Below, one piece after another: positions 8,853-16,834 of a stretch of 64,000 nt of DNA. The stretch covers positions 558,001 to 622,000 of the forward strand of contig NZ_RBCI01000004.1 of the NCBI RefSeq assembly GCF_003628535.1. Reading direction: 5' to 3'. A program made the position numbers and the translations under genes. The stretch's first letter is position 1, and the number at the start of each line of letters is the position of its first letter. Source of the stretch: Flavisolibacter nicotianae. GTDB taxonomy: Bacteria; Bacteroidota; Bacteroidia; Chitinophagales; Chitinophagaceae. The notes under the pieces are model-generated. The model worked only from the letters and a program-made list of their open reading frames with translations, was not told where the DNA came from and ran no database searches.

Positions 8853-9677
8853 TTAACCCTTCGCACCGGCATTTTCCACGGCTTTTTTTACGCTTCCAAA
8901 CTGAAGCAAAAGACCCTTTGCCTTCTCGTAATCCGCCAGGTCCAACTTCTCCATAATCATTTTCGTGCCACGGTCGATGAGCTTTTCATTGGTCAGTTGC
9001 ATGTTCACCATCTTGTTGTCTTCCACACGGCCCAGTTGGATCATCACCGAGGTGGAAATCATGTTCAGGACCAGTTTCTGCGAAGTGCCGCTTTTCATGC
9101 GGGTGCTGCCGGTAACAAACTCCGGCCCCACTTCCACCTCGATGGGAAAATCGGCTACTGTTGCCAGCGGCGAACCGGGATTGTTGGTGATGCTGCCGGT
9201 GATAATGCCGTGGCGTTTACATTCCTCCAACGCACCGATGACGTAAGGCGTCGTGCCACTGGCTGCAATTCCAATCACCACGTCTTTGTCGGTGATGTTG
9301 TATTGCTGCAAATCGTCCCATCCTTTCTGCGAGTCATCTTCTGCATTTTCCACCGCTTTTGTGATAGCCTCATCGCCGCCGGCAATCAGGGCAATGACCA
9401 ATCCATAGGGCACACCGAAGGTGGGCGGACATTCACTGGCATCAACCACGGCAAGTCGTCCGCTGGTGCCTGCACCGATATAAAACAGCCGGCCGCCGGC
9501 GAGCATTTTGTCGGCCAGGACAGCAACCAGTTTTTCAATTTGCGGGATGGCCTTTTCAACGGCCAGGGGAACGGTTTTGTCTTCGTTGTTCATCTTGGTG
9601 AGCAACTCGGCAATGGTCATTTTCTCCAGGTGCCGGTAAGTACTCGGCTGCTCGGTTATTTTGATAAAATCTGACAT
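8853..9677 (-). CDS. murQ: N-acetylmuramic acid 6-phosphate etherase
   Basis: MurQ cleaves the lactyl ether of MurNAc-6-phosphate to give GlcNAc-6-phosphate and D-lactate. The 274-residue chain has the SIS sugar-isomerase fold with LFYIGAGTSGRLAVVDASEC binding the phosphosugar, ALIAGGDEAI, GIAASGTTPYVIGAL, and the family signature EVVGPEF-like segment VEVGPEFVTGSTRMKSGT. I placed the start at MSDFIKI because the upstream 16 residues are unlike the family. It follows a BadF-type sugar kinase gene by 74 bases on the same strand, which would supply the phosphorylated substrate. Together with the NamZ-type enzyme this indicates peptidoglycan sugar recycling. Confidence 0.95.
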   Translation of the reverse strand: MSDFIKITEQPSTYRHLEKMTIAELLTKMNNEDKTVPLAVEKAIPQIEKLVAVLADKMLAGGRLFYIGAGTSGRLAVVDASECPPTFGVPYGLVIALIAGGDEAITKAVENAEDDSQKGWDDLQQYNITDKDVVIGIAASGTTPYVIGALEECKRHGIITGSITNNPGSPLATVADFPIEVEVGPEFVTGSTRMKSGTSQKLVLNMISTSVMIQLGRVEDNKMVNMQLTNEKLIDRGTKMIMEKLDLADYEKAKGLLLQFGSVKKAVENAGAKG

Positions 9678-9751
9678 CGGTTTTGTTTCGTGTACAAACA
9701 CATTTTTTGTTTTCACAGAACCCAAAAGGTATACGAATCGCTCTGAAAACT

Positions 9752-10597
9752 TTACGACTCGCTGTGATAACTGACCAATCCCTGCATCGGGTTTTTCAGG
9801 ATCTTTCCCAATTCAAACTCATACGACTCACACAGGCCCTGGATCACATCCTTAAAGCCATCGGCAACACTACCCACAAAGCTGACCGGGTATTTCCATA
9901 CTTCGTTGTACTTGTTCAGGTGCTGGAAAAAGAAATCATTGAGGCCGTCTTCAATAATGTTTTCGATCATAAAGTGCCCGCGGTTTTCAGCAAGGAACAT
10001 GGTAAAGGACGCAAGATAACGGTTGGGCAAAGGCTTTTTGTAAACATTGTCCAGAATTTCGACCGGGGTGGTCACATATTTTGCGTCGAAGCGGGCACGC
10101 AGGTCCTCGTCAAACGTATCGTACATATAGTACTGCAACACTTTTTTTCCGAGGTAGGCTCCGCTTCCTTCATCACCCAGTACATAGCCGATGCCCGGGC
10201 TGTTTTTCGTAATCGTCTTTCCGTTGTAAAAGCAGGAATTGGAGCCGGTGCCCAGGATGCAGGCAATGCCTTTCTCCGAACCGCAAAGTGCCCTGGCAGC
10301 CGCCATCAAATCAGTGTTCACCGAGATATGTGCCGAAGGAAAAACCGCCTGCAGGGCTTTTTTTACGCTTTTGGCATTTTCGGGATTGGCGCAACCGGTG
10401 CCATAGAAAAACACCTTGGACACAGGTGCATTTTTCACCGCTGCAGCCACTTCATTTTGTACCAGTTCTCGGATGGCATTCGTCGATAAAAAATACGGGC
10501 TGATGCCCGCCGTAAAAAGAGTTGTCTCTTTCGTTCCGTTGATCAAACACCATTCAGCTTTTGTTGCCCCGCTATCGGCCAGTAAAATCATAGACAT
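9752..10597 (-). CDS. BadF/BadG-type sugar kinase, candidate MurNAc/GlcNAc kinase
   Basis: The 281-residue protein is an ASKHA-fold kinase of the BadF/BadG/BcrA/BcrD family, which includes GlcNAc kinase and MurK. It shows the first phosphate loop LLADSGATKAEWCL at residues about 5-18, an ILGTGSNSCF second phosphate loop near 115, and GYVLGDEGSGAYLG for adenosine binding. Its position directly upstream of murQ on the same strand makes MurNAc or GlcNAc 6-phosphorylation the most economical role. MurK of Clostridium, from the same superfamily, accepts both sugars. Substrate choice cannot be read from sequence. The protein is cytoplasmic. The promoter probably lies in the 95 bases shared with the divergent protease gene. 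Confidence 0.83.
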   Translation of the reverse strand: MSMILLADSGATKAEWCLINGTKETTLFTAGISPYFLSTNAIRELVQNEVAAAVKNAPVSKVFFYGTGCANPENAKSVKKALQAVFPSAHISVNTDLMAAARALCGSEKGIACILGTGSNSCFYNGKTITKNSPGIGYVLGDEGSGAYLGKKVLQYYMYDTFDEDLRARFDAKYVTTPVEILDNVYKKPLPNRYLASFTMFLAENRGHFMIENIIEDGLNDFFFQHLNKYNEVWKYPVSFVGSVADGFKDVIQGLCESYEFELGKILKNPMQGLVSYHSES

Positions 10598-10692
10598 GTG
10601 TTGCGCTTAAAGAATTGTTGAAATACAGGGATGGAAACACCGTTCCTCTGAAATGCCCTATTTTGCGAAATATTTACAAAGTAAAGGCAACA

Positions 10693-12285
10693 ATGCACAA
10701 TAAAAAATTACAGGTCTGGCTCCCTTTGATACTTTCTGTGGTGATGATTCTGGGGATGTTTTTTGGATTTAAAATGCACCAGCAAACCGGTGCGGCCGAA
10801 TTCTTCCGGCGCGACAAAACAACAACCCTCGAAGAGACGATGGAACTGATCAGGAACCGCTATGTCGACCGTGTACAATTGGATTCGCTGAAAGACGATG
10901 CCATCAATGCGGTTATGGACCGGCTGGACCCCCACTCTGTTTATATTCCGCAAAGAGAAGTGGCGGAAGCCAACGAAGATCTTGCCGGAAATTTTGAAGG
11001 CATCGGTGTAGAGTTTAACCTTTTTCGCGATACAGTCAACATTACGTACGTTATACCGGATGGTCCCAGTGAAAAAGGCGGCCTTTTGCTTGGTGATAAG
11101 ATCATTAAGGTGAATGACTCGTCCATCATCAGTAAAACCCTTCCTATCCAGGATATTCGCCGGTTGATTCGCGGCAAGGCCGGCAGTAACGTAAAACTGA
11201 CGGTAAAACGGGGCGATGAACTGAAAACGATCACGATTACCCGCGGCCGTATTCCACTGCCGGCACTCGATGCTTCTTATATGGTCGATTCCCAAACAGG
11301 CTACCTGCGGCTGAATAAGTTTTCGGAAACCACTTACCGTGAATTCATGGAGAACATGGAAAAGCTGAAAGGCAACGGGATGAAAAACCTGATTCTTGAC
11401 CTGCGCGGAAACGGTGGCGGCTACATTACCCAGGCAGTCAACATTGCCGATGAATTTTTGTCGGGCGACAAGTTGATCGTTTATACGCAGGGAACCAATA
11501 TCGATAAAAAAGAATACAAGGCCAGCAAGGAAGGCATTTTCGAAACGGGAAAACTGGTTGTACTGGTAGACGAACTAACCGCCAGTGCTTCGGAAATCCT
11601 GGCTGGTGCACTGCAGGACTGGGACCGGGCTACCATTGTCGGGCGCCGCAGTTTCGGGAAAGGCTTGGTGCAGGAACAATACGGCCTGAGCGATGGGTCG
11701 GCCATTCGCCTGACCGTAGCACGGTATTACACGCCAAGCGGACGCAGTATCCAGCGTCCCTACGACAAAGGCAAGAAGATCTACATGGAAGAGATCCGCG
11801 ACCGGTATGAACATGGTGAAATCATCAATCCCGATTCGCTTCACACCCAGAAGGAGAAGGCCTATACAACCAATGGCGGTAGAAAAGTTTACGGTGGTGG
11901 CGGCATCACTCCTGATGTGTATGTTCCCGTGGACACCAGTTCGTTTACGCACAACGTTACCAAGCTTTACCTCGATGGCCGCTTTTCGAATTTCATTTAC
12001 CAGTACTACATGGCCAATATTTCATCGTTTGAACGGTATAAATCACCAACTGACCTGGCAACACATTTTCAAAATACCGAAGATGCCTGGAAACAATTGG
12101 TCGTTTTTGCACTGAAGGACAGTATTTACCTGAACAAAGTGCCGGCTTCTGACCGGGAGAATATTGAAGAGCGGATCAAAGCGTACATTGCCCGCCTGAA
12201 ATGGCGCTCACAGGGTTTTTACGAAGTGTACAACCTGTACGACCCGATCTTTAAAAAAGGAAAGCAGGCTGCAGAATCGAATTAA
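10693..12285 (+). CDS. S41-family C-terminal processing protease
   Basis: This 530-residue protein resembles carboxyl-terminal processing proteases (Prc/CtpA). A single N-terminal signal anchor (VWLPLILSVVMILGMFFGF) directs it to the periplasm. A PDZ domain at about residues 95-180 (GIGVEFNLF ... GLLLGDKIIKVN) binds substrate C termini. The peptidase core has LILDLRGNGGGY, the serine in LTASASEILAGAL and the lysine in RRSFGKGLVQ, forming the Ser/Lys dyad. The C-terminal region of about 120 residues is helical and typical of Bacteroidota members. I chose the ATG at 10693 because AAAGG precedes it and the upstream 26 residues look non-coding. Its targets are unknown. Confidence 0.92.
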   Translation: MHNKKLQVWLPLILSVVMILGMFFGFKMHQQTGAAEFFRRDKTTTLEETMELIRNRYVDRVQLDSLKDDAINAVMDRLDPHSVYIPQREVAEANEDLAGNFEGIGVEFNLFRDTVNITYVIPDGPSEKGGLLLGDKIIKVNDSSIISKTLPIQDIRRLIRGKAGSNVKLTVKRGDELKTITITRGRIPLPALDASYMVDSQTGYLRLNKFSETTYREFMENMEKLKGNGMKNLILDLRGNGGGYITQAVNIADEFLSGDKLIVYTQGTNIDKKEYKASKEGIFETGKLVVLVDELTASASEILAGALQDWDRATIVGRRSFGKGLVQEQYGLSDGSAIRLTVARYYTPSGRSIQRPYDKGKKIYMEEIRDRYEHGEIINPDSLHTQKEKAYTTNGGRKVYGGGGITPDVYVPVDTSSFTHNVTKLYLDGRFSNFIYQYYMANISSFERYKSPTDLATHFQNTEDAWKQLVVFALKDSIYLNKVPASDRENIEERIKAYIARLKWRSQGFYEVYNLYDPIFKKGKQAAESN

Positions 12286-12309
12286 TTTTTAATCGAATTG
12301 CCTACACGA

Positions 12310-12340
12310 AAAAACCTCCTTCAAACGGGAGGTTTTTATT
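12310..12340. terminator. Bidirectional terminator
   Basis: The stem AAAACCTCC/GGAGGTTTT (12311-12319 with 12328-12336) is followed by T-rich sequence on the plus strand and has a matching A run for the minus strand. It separates the protease gene from the convergent small-protein operon and could serve both. Confidence 0.8.
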
Positions 12341-12389
12341 TTACCAAACCAGTTTACAAGCCAAGACTGCCTGCCACAAACGCATCCCG

Positions 12390-12752
12390 CTACCTGCTAC
12401 CCTCAGTGCCTTTGCCTTCATTGGCTTTGTTCCGGGCATGTTTCAGTTCATCGCCCTGCAACGGCCTGCTGTTGTCGGCATTGACATTCTGCGCATCACC
12501 GGCAAAATCATCCGCCTGTGCGGAACCCCGGTGTGCCGCTTCATCGGTGCCGTCATTATCCGAATTGGTCCGGCTTCTCTGATTGACAACCGGACGAGAG
12601 TCATAACCTGTCGTGTCCCGTGCACCAGCTTTCAGTGCTTCCTCTTTTGCCTTTCTAGAGTCCGCATCATTACCGGCAAAACGGCCTGCATTGTCGGCTT
12701 CATCAAACCGTTTTTGTGCTTCACTTTTTCTATTCTTGTGATTGTTTGCCAT
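12390..12752 (-). CDS. Small hydrophilic, probably disordered protein (fourth gene of the cluster)
   Basis: The 120-residue product has almost no hydrophobic core. It is rich in Asp, Asn, Arg, Ala, Glu and Gly, with no signal peptide or membrane segment. Segments such as KSEAQKRFDEADNAGRFAGN look like amphipathic, water-soluble repeats seen in stress or desiccation hydrophilins, but I recognise no named domain. A repeated element built on DNAGRFAGND and ADDFAGDAQN suggests internal duplication. It is the last of four same-strand genes at 12390-13401, starting nine bases after the preceding stop. The downstream bidirectional terminator closes the unit. Function is unknown. Confidence 0.65.
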   Translation of the reverse strand: MANNHKNRKSEAQKRFDEADNAGRFAGNDADSRKAKEEALKAGARDTTGYDSRPVVNQRSRTNSDNDGTDEAAHRGSAQADDFAGDAQNVNADNSRPLQGDELKHARNKANEGKGTEGSR

Positions 12753-12761
12753 AACATTTTT

Positions 12762-12956
12762 TTATTCTTCTGTCAACGATGTTGACACCCGGTTCTCTCC
12801 CGCATCATCTCCTTCGGGAGTTGGCGTGATTCCTAAACCGGAGCCCTTGTAAAGACCTTCGGACCCGATCTTACGGCCTGCTGCGGTTGCATTTTCATCA
12901 TTATCCCTGGCCGGCTCCCGGGTTGAATCGTATGGTTCTTTTTTTCTTTCCGGCAT
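12762..12956 (-). CDS. Small hydrophilic protein (third gene of the cluster)
   Basis: The 64-residue product begins MPERKKEPYDSTREPARD and continues with Gly/Thr/Pro-rich sequence including EGLYKGSGLGITPTP. It is charged and hydrophilic, without cysteine, signal peptide or membrane segment. No family is recognised. Its start lies three bases after the previous stop and its stop nine bases before the next start. This tight spacing is the main reason to accept it as a gene. It is likely co-translated with its neighbours. Confidence 0.58.
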   Translation of the reverse strand: MPERKKEPYDSTREPARDNDENATAAGRKIGSEGLYKGSGLGITPTPEGDDAGENRVSTSLTEE

Positions 12957-12959
12957 ACC

Positions 12960-13154
12960 TCAGATGCTTTGTCTTTCGTAGAGGTCATTTTCCCACCCGA
13001 TGCGGCGGCGTTCGGAACGGGTATTGTATTTTGCCGGTTCGCCACCGGACCTTCTGTCCTGTTGCGGTTGTTGGTTTAAAGAAGCATTGACCCTGGTCGT
13101 CTCTTCTTTTCGTTCCCTTCCGGTTGGCCTGTCTTGGTCTTGAAACTGTTGCAT
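12960..13154 (-). CDS. Small Gln/Arg-rich hydrophilic protein (second gene of the cluster)
   Basis: The 64-residue product starts MQQFQDQDRPTGRERKEE and is dominated by Gln, Arg, Asp and Glu. A C-terminal segment (SERRRIGWENDLYERQS) contains the only aromatic residues. I chose the ATG at 13154. A longer frame from 13223 would add 23 residues of different composition and overlap the upstream gene's stop. It looks intrinsically disordered with a basic C terminus, possibly nucleic-acid or membrane-surface binding, but that is conjecture. Confidence 0.55.
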   Translation of the reverse strand: MQQFQDQDRPTGRERKEETTRVNASLNQQPQQDRRSGGEPAKYNTRSERRRIGWENDLYERQSI

Positions 13155-13176
13155 AAAAATGGTTTGTCGGTTATGA

Positions 13177-13401
13177 TTAAATGAGAGAGGTGTGATCACC
13201 CAGCCGGGCTGATTCGCCTTCATCCAGGTCGTCTTTTGGACTGCCTGCCGTTAACTCTGCATCGTTTTCCATATCCCTGTCTGCTGCATTGTGTGCCGCT
13301 TCGTTTCGTTCTTTGTCCGTTTTGCTGATTTCCTGCGGCAAAGGATGCTCGTGCCTTCCGTGTTGCGGTCGCGACTGGTTGCTATCCTTTCTTTTTTCCA
13401 T
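13177..13401 (-). CDS. Small hydrophilic protein (first gene of the cluster)
   Basis: The 74-residue product starts MEKRKDSNQSRPQHGRHEHP, a His/Arg/Gln-rich head, and then becomes acidic (AADRDMENDAELTAGSPK, then DDLDEGE). The charge switch from basic N terminus to acidic C terminus is notable. No signal peptide, membrane helix or known domain is visible. I chose the ATG at 13401; an ATG eight codons upstream is possible. It is the first gene of the four-gene unit, with the promoter presumably within 13402-13450, just after a hairpin that would block read-through from msrC. Confidence 0.55.
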   Translation of the reverse strand: MEKRKDSNQSRPQHGRHEHPLPQEISKTDKERNEAAHNAADRDMENDAELTAGSPKDDLDEGESARLGDHTSLI

Positions 13402-13450
13402 ACGATCAATTTGCCATGTATGCACCGGAAATACTGTGCCGCTTTCGCCA

Positions 13451-13476
13451 AAAAAGCGGCACAGTGGCCGCTTTTT
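13451..13476. terminator. Terminator between msrC and the small-protein cluster
   Basis: The near-perfect palindrome AAAAAGCGGC/GCCGCTTTTT with a 6-base loop gives T runs on both strands. On the minus strand it lies about 110 bases after the msrC stop codon and just upstream of the small-protein genes, insulating the two units. Confidence 0.75.
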
Positions 13477-13584
13477 TCTTAATTCGTAAGTTGTTTGAAC
13501 AACTATATACCTGCGTTTGTCCAGGAAATCTGACTGCGAATCGAAGAACGAAAACTGCTTGTTATTCCTTCTTCGCTCTCTTTA

Positions 13585-14058
13585 TCAAAGAGAAATAAAT
13601 TGAATAATTTTTTCAAGGTATATCTTGTCTGTTTCGTCGAAGGTGTTTAGCTCAGTACTGTCCACGTCAAGTACGCCGGCTACCACACCCTCCTTCAAAA
13701 GTGGAAGCACGATTTCCGACCGCGACAAACTGCTGCAGGCAATGTGACCGGGAAATTTTTCCACGTCGGGAACAATCAATGCCTCAGCCTTTGCCCAACT
13801 GGCGCCGCAAACGCCTCTCCCTTTCTTGATCCGCGTACATGCAACGGGACCCTGAAAAGGTCCCAGTACCAGTTCGTCGTTGCGAACCAGGTAAAAGCCC
13901 ACCCATAGCCAGCCGAACTGCTCTTTGAGTGCAGCGGCTACATTGGCCAGGTTGGCGATCAAATCCGTTTCGCCGTCAAGCAAGCCTTTCACTTGCGGAA
14001 GCAAGGCTTCGTATTGTTCTTTCTTCGAACCGGTCGCAATGGTTAAATCTTCTGCCAT
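13585..14058 (-). CDS. msrC: Free methionine-(R)-sulfoxide reductase (GAF domain)
   Basis: The 157-residue protein is a single GAF domain of the fRMsr type, which reduces free Met-R-sulfoxide in the cytoplasm using thioredoxin. The three family cysteines are present: C74 in GPVACTRIKKGRGVCG, C84 in the same block, and C108 in FPGHIACSSLSRSEIV. The substrate pocket residues around WVGFYLV and SEIVLPL also match. Length equals that of E. coli MsrC. A terminator hairpin ends only two bases before its ATG, so transcription must begin within or past that hairpin, or read through it. Thioredoxin reductase is encoded elsewhere in the window (32027-32971). Confidence 0.93.
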   Translation of the reverse strand: MAEDLTIATGSKKEQYEALLPQVKGLLDGETDLIANLANVAAALKEQFGWLWVGFYLVRNDELVLGPFQGPVACTRIKKGRGVCGASWAKAEALIVPDVEKFPGHIACSSLSRSEIVLPLLKEGVVAGVLDVDSTELNTFDETDKIYLEKIIQFISL

Positions 14059-14060
14059 AT

Positions 14061-14084
14061 AAAAAAGCCCCGCATTTGCGGGGC
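14061..14084 (-). terminator. Rho-independent terminator after the 130-aa periplasmic protein gene
   Basis: GCCCCGC/GCGGGGC with an ATTT loop is followed by six T residues on the minus strand. It is positioned 22 bases after the stop of the upstream gene and immediately before the msrC start codon. Confidence 0.85.
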
Positions 14085-14105
14085 GTCAAAAGTAGGAAGA
14101 AAGCG

Positions 14106-14498
14106 TTATTGATTGCCGCCACCGCGGTTCATCCGGTTTTTGCGCATATCCTCAAAGAATTCGCCCACAGCTTTTACCTGCTCGTCTTTCAGGGGAATTG
14201 CCTTGTACTTCTTGGTCGTTTCTTCGTCGATGGCATCCATTTTTTTCTTCTTGTCTTCTTCGCTCGAGCTGTTGTCCATGCGGATTTCGCGGCGCTGCTG
14301 GAAGGTGCTCATGTATATGTCGAGCACTTTTTCTGCTTCGGCATCAGAGACCTTTGTTTTTTCGATCAGTTGGGGTTTGATGCGCTCAATCATCCGCTGG
14401 CGCATTTGCTGGGGATCACCGCCAGGGCCACCCTGTGCATTGGCTGTTGTCGTAAACAGGGCTGCGAAAAGGGCAGCCAGCATAAAGAATTTTTTCAT
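14106..14498 (-). CDS. Small secreted helical protein, Spy/LTXXQ-like
   Basis: The 130-residue product has a clear signal peptide, MKKFFMLAALFAALFTTTANA, cut before QGG. The mature part is helical and highly charged, with QQMRQRMIERIKPQLIEK, a Ser/Glu/Lys-rich middle and FFEDMRKNRMNRGGG at the end. Organisation and size resemble periplasmic Spy/CpxP-like or heavy-metal-sensor-like proteins common in Bacteroidota, though the LTxxQ motif itself is not evident. It is probably periplasmic and possibly linked to envelope stress. It has its own terminator and appears monocistronic. Confidence 0.72.
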   Translation of the reverse strand: MKKFFMLAALFAALFTTTANAQGGPGGDPQQMRQRMIERIKPQLIEKTKVSDAEAEKVLDIYMSTFQQRREIRMDNSSSEEDKKKKMDAIDEETTKKYKAIPLKDEQVKAVGEFFEDMRKNRMNRGGGNQ

Positions 14499-14567
14499 AA
14501 TGGCTTTTATTTACGGCAATGTAACAAGAGGCTTTGTTAACCGAGGTTAAAAGCTTGCAAGATTTTG

Positions 14568-15713
14568 TTATTGCACGTCAAAGAGGAAAAACTGGGTTCG
14601 CTCAAAGGGAGCAAAATTGTCGTCCGTTACAAAAAGAAGGCTTCGGTGGCCATTGGGCAACCGGGGGCCAAAGGTTGCGCCTTCCACGTTGTCGATCCAG
14701 CGGCCTAAGCTATCCATGTTCAGCACTAATTTTTTCTGCACCGGTCTGGTAACCGGGCTCTTTTGCAGTGACACCACACCGGAAATATCGTCGGCATCTT
14801 TTAACTCAGCCAGGTAAATCCTGATATTACACGTGAGCCTGCCCGTAGAAAACGACCTTTCGGTAATTAAAAGCTGGTGATCGTTAACGGCCAGGATATC
14901 CGGCACGCCATTCACGATAAAGGTTCCGGCCGAGATAGGTTCCTGCACCACGGGATCGATGCGGTAGGCATATTGCGCTACGGGTTCGCGGGTTGTCATA
15001 TTGTATTTAATGAGACGAATCCAGCCGCTGGTATCCTTTAAACCGGCACGGGGTCCGTCTTCGTAAAGTGGCTCTTCGACGCTTACGAAAAGTGTTTTGT
15101 TATCATCGGTGAAAGCCAGGCCCTCAAAGACGCCATTCTGCCGCGGTCCGTTTTCGGTTGCCCGCATGTGCATGTTGGCAGGCAGGGGAAGCGAATCGAG
15201 CCACTGCCCTTTGCGGTCGATGATATTGATCGAAGGATCGGTGAGGATAACCTTTCCGCCCCGCACAATGCGTTCGCCCTCGCTGCTCCAGACCAGCGTG
15301 CCGTTAGAACGATTGAACCGCAAGGCTTCGGGATCCGGTACATGCAGTGAATCTTCTTTTTTGTTCGGGTAGGGCTTCCCGTTTTTTTGCAGCAAGGTAG
15401 TAACATTCAGGAGCTGCACCGTATCAATTCCCTTGTCGCCCAGGCGGATTTTTGCCGTGTAAAAACGGGCGGCGTTCAGATCGGAACGGTCGTCGCAAAC
15501 CAGGTGGTAAACGTCTTCGGACGGTACGTAATCGATGCTGGATAACCCGCCCACCGTTGTGCCGTGGAATTGCAGGTGATGCGGCAGGTCAAATTCGTTT
15601 ACCAGTTTGAGCTGCCTGATTGGCTGTCCGGCGCTCTTTTTTTGCGAGGTGCAACCGGCGCCTGTGATAGCCAGGAATGAAAACAAACAAAGGAGTCGCA
15701 ACAGAAAATTCAT
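14568..15713 (-). CDS. Phytase-like esterase-activity family lipoprotein
   Basis: The 381-residue product resembles the 'esterase-like activity of phytase' family, a beta-propeller-like secreted fold. The start at MNFLLRLLCLFSFLAITGAG leads to a lipobox ending at Cys before TSQKK, so it is probably lipid-anchored. Family blocks include VGGLSSIDYVPSEDVYHLVCD, DPEALRFNRSNGTLVWSSEGE, FEGLAFTDDNKTLFVSVEE and a C-terminal VEGATFGPRLPNGHRSLLFV. The substrate is unknown, and the family is defined by similarity more than by biochemistry. An in-frame start at 15794 would overlap the divergent membrane-protein gene, so I reject it. The two genes share an upstream region of about 80 bases. Confidence 0.83.
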   Translation of the reverse strand: MNFLLRLLCLFSFLAITGAGCTSQKKSAGQPIRQLKLVNEFDLPHHLQFHGTTVGGLSSIDYVPSEDVYHLVCDDRSDLNAARFYTAKIRLGDKGIDTVQLLNVTTLLQKNGKPYPNKKEDSLHVPDPEALRFNRSNGTLVWSSEGERIVRGGKVILTDPSINIIDRKGQWLDSLPLPANMHMRATENGPRQNGVFEGLAFTDDNKTLFVSVEEPLYEDGPRAGLKDTSGWIRLIKYNMTTREPVAQYAYRIDPVVQEPISAGTFIVNGVPDILAVNDHQLLITERSFSTGRLTCNIRIYLAELKDADDISGVVSLQKSPVTRPVQKKLVLNMDSLGRWIDNVEGATFGPRLPNGHRSLLFVTDDNFAPFERTQFFLFDVQ

Positions 15714-15792
15714 CGCATAAAATTGAAGCAAGTTTCTGTTTCGAGAAAATAAAATACCCGCAACTTTACGGGCCCGGCACAATTCACTTCGC

Positions 15793-16698
15793 ATGAAGAA
15801 GATCGTTGGTTATGTCTTTGCGTATTTCCAGTCGCTGCACAAAGGGATGTTTTTGCTGGCGACCTTGTTCACTGCCCTTGCGGTGTTTTGCAATTATCAT
15901 TACCGTCTCAATCATGCCATTGGCCAACTTCATGGACTTTGGCCATTTGCGGCCTGGTACGCTGTTTTCTTTTTGATTTTTTCATTGGGTTATGTGCTGC
16001 AGGCCCTGTTTCTCGGGTCGACTATTTTTTCGCAAAAAAAATTCCTGCTTCTCCTGCTGCTGGCGCCAGCCATTTTTTCGTGGAAGATGGCCTATACAGT
16101 TGATCTTACGCTCTCTTCTAACCGGTTGGAAGACGAATACTGGGGCGCCGTGTTTTACTGGCCGTTCAAAGTCCTGGTCATTACTGCTATGCTGCTTCTG
16201 GTTCACCACCTGTTCGACAAAAAAGAGCCTTTCTACGGCGTTACGCTGAAAAACTTCTCCGCCAGGCCCTACCTGGTCATGCTGGCTATCATGGTGCCGC
16301 TGGTTGCCGCCGCTTCTACGCAACAAGACTTCCTGCACATGTATCCGCGCATGCAAAGCATCGACTACCTGCAGCAGCCGGGAAGAGGTTTTCAGAAGAT
16401 CCTTTACCAGCTATCGTACGGCTCCGATTTTTTTTCGATTGAACTTTTCTTCCGCGGTTTCCTTGTGCTGGCCTTTGCCCGGTGGGCCGGTATGGGCGCC
16501 ATTCTTCCGATGGCCATGTTTTATTGCACCATCCATTTTGGAAAGCCCCTGGGCGAATGCATTTCCTCTTATTTTGGCGGGATGATCCTGGGCATTGTCA
16601 GCTATCACACCCGAACCATTGTTGGCGGGTTCATGGTGCATGTGGGCATTGCCTGGCTGATGGAACTCGGTGGCTACCTGGGCCACCAACTATTCTGA
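15793..16698 (+). CDS. CPBP-family integral membrane protein with degenerate protease motifs
   Basis: The 301-residue, mostly hydrophobic protein has about eight membrane segments and resembles CPBP/CAAX intramembrane proteases. Motif 1 reads IELFFRGF, so the first glutamate of EExxxR is I216 while E217 and the arginine remain. Motif 2 keeps histidine H248 in FYCTIHFGKP. Motif 3 keeps H283 but has alanine (A287) instead of the usual asparagine. The protein may therefore be a weak or inactive protease, or use a variant site. It starts 80 bases from a divergent lipoprotein gene. No substrate or immunity role is evident. Confidence 0.72.
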   Translation: MKKIVGYVFAYFQSLHKGMFLLATLFTALAVFCNYHYRLNHAIGQLHGLWPFAAWYAVFFLIFSLGYVLQALFLGSTIFSQKKFLLLLLLAPAIFSWKMAYTVDLTLSSNRLEDEYWGAVFYWPFKVLVITAMLLLVHHLFDKKEPFYGVTLKNFSARPYLVMLAIMVPLVAAASTQQDFLHMYPRMQSIDYLQQPGRGFQKILYQLSYGSDFFSIELFFRGFLVLAFARWAGMGAILPMAMFYCTIHFGKPLGECISSYFGGMILGIVSYHTRTIVGGFMVHVGIAWLMELGGYLGHQLF

Positions 16699-16744
16699 AC
16701 TGTGATTGGCAGGATGAAGGCGTTAGAAGGAGTCATGATGACGT

Positions 16745-16767
16745 AAAAAGCGTTCTGCAAAGAACGC
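16745..16767 (-). terminator. Hairpin downstream of rnpB
   Basis: GCGTTCT/AGAACGC with a GCAA loop is followed on the minus strand by TTTTT. It lies about 70 bases beyond the predicted 3' end of RNase P RNA, so it may back up termination there. Confidence 0.55.
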
Positions 16768-16834
16768 CTCTCGCCTGGTAATAACTTTCATCTACTCATC
16801 CGAGAAATCCCACAGATCCCGGTTCAGAAAAAAT

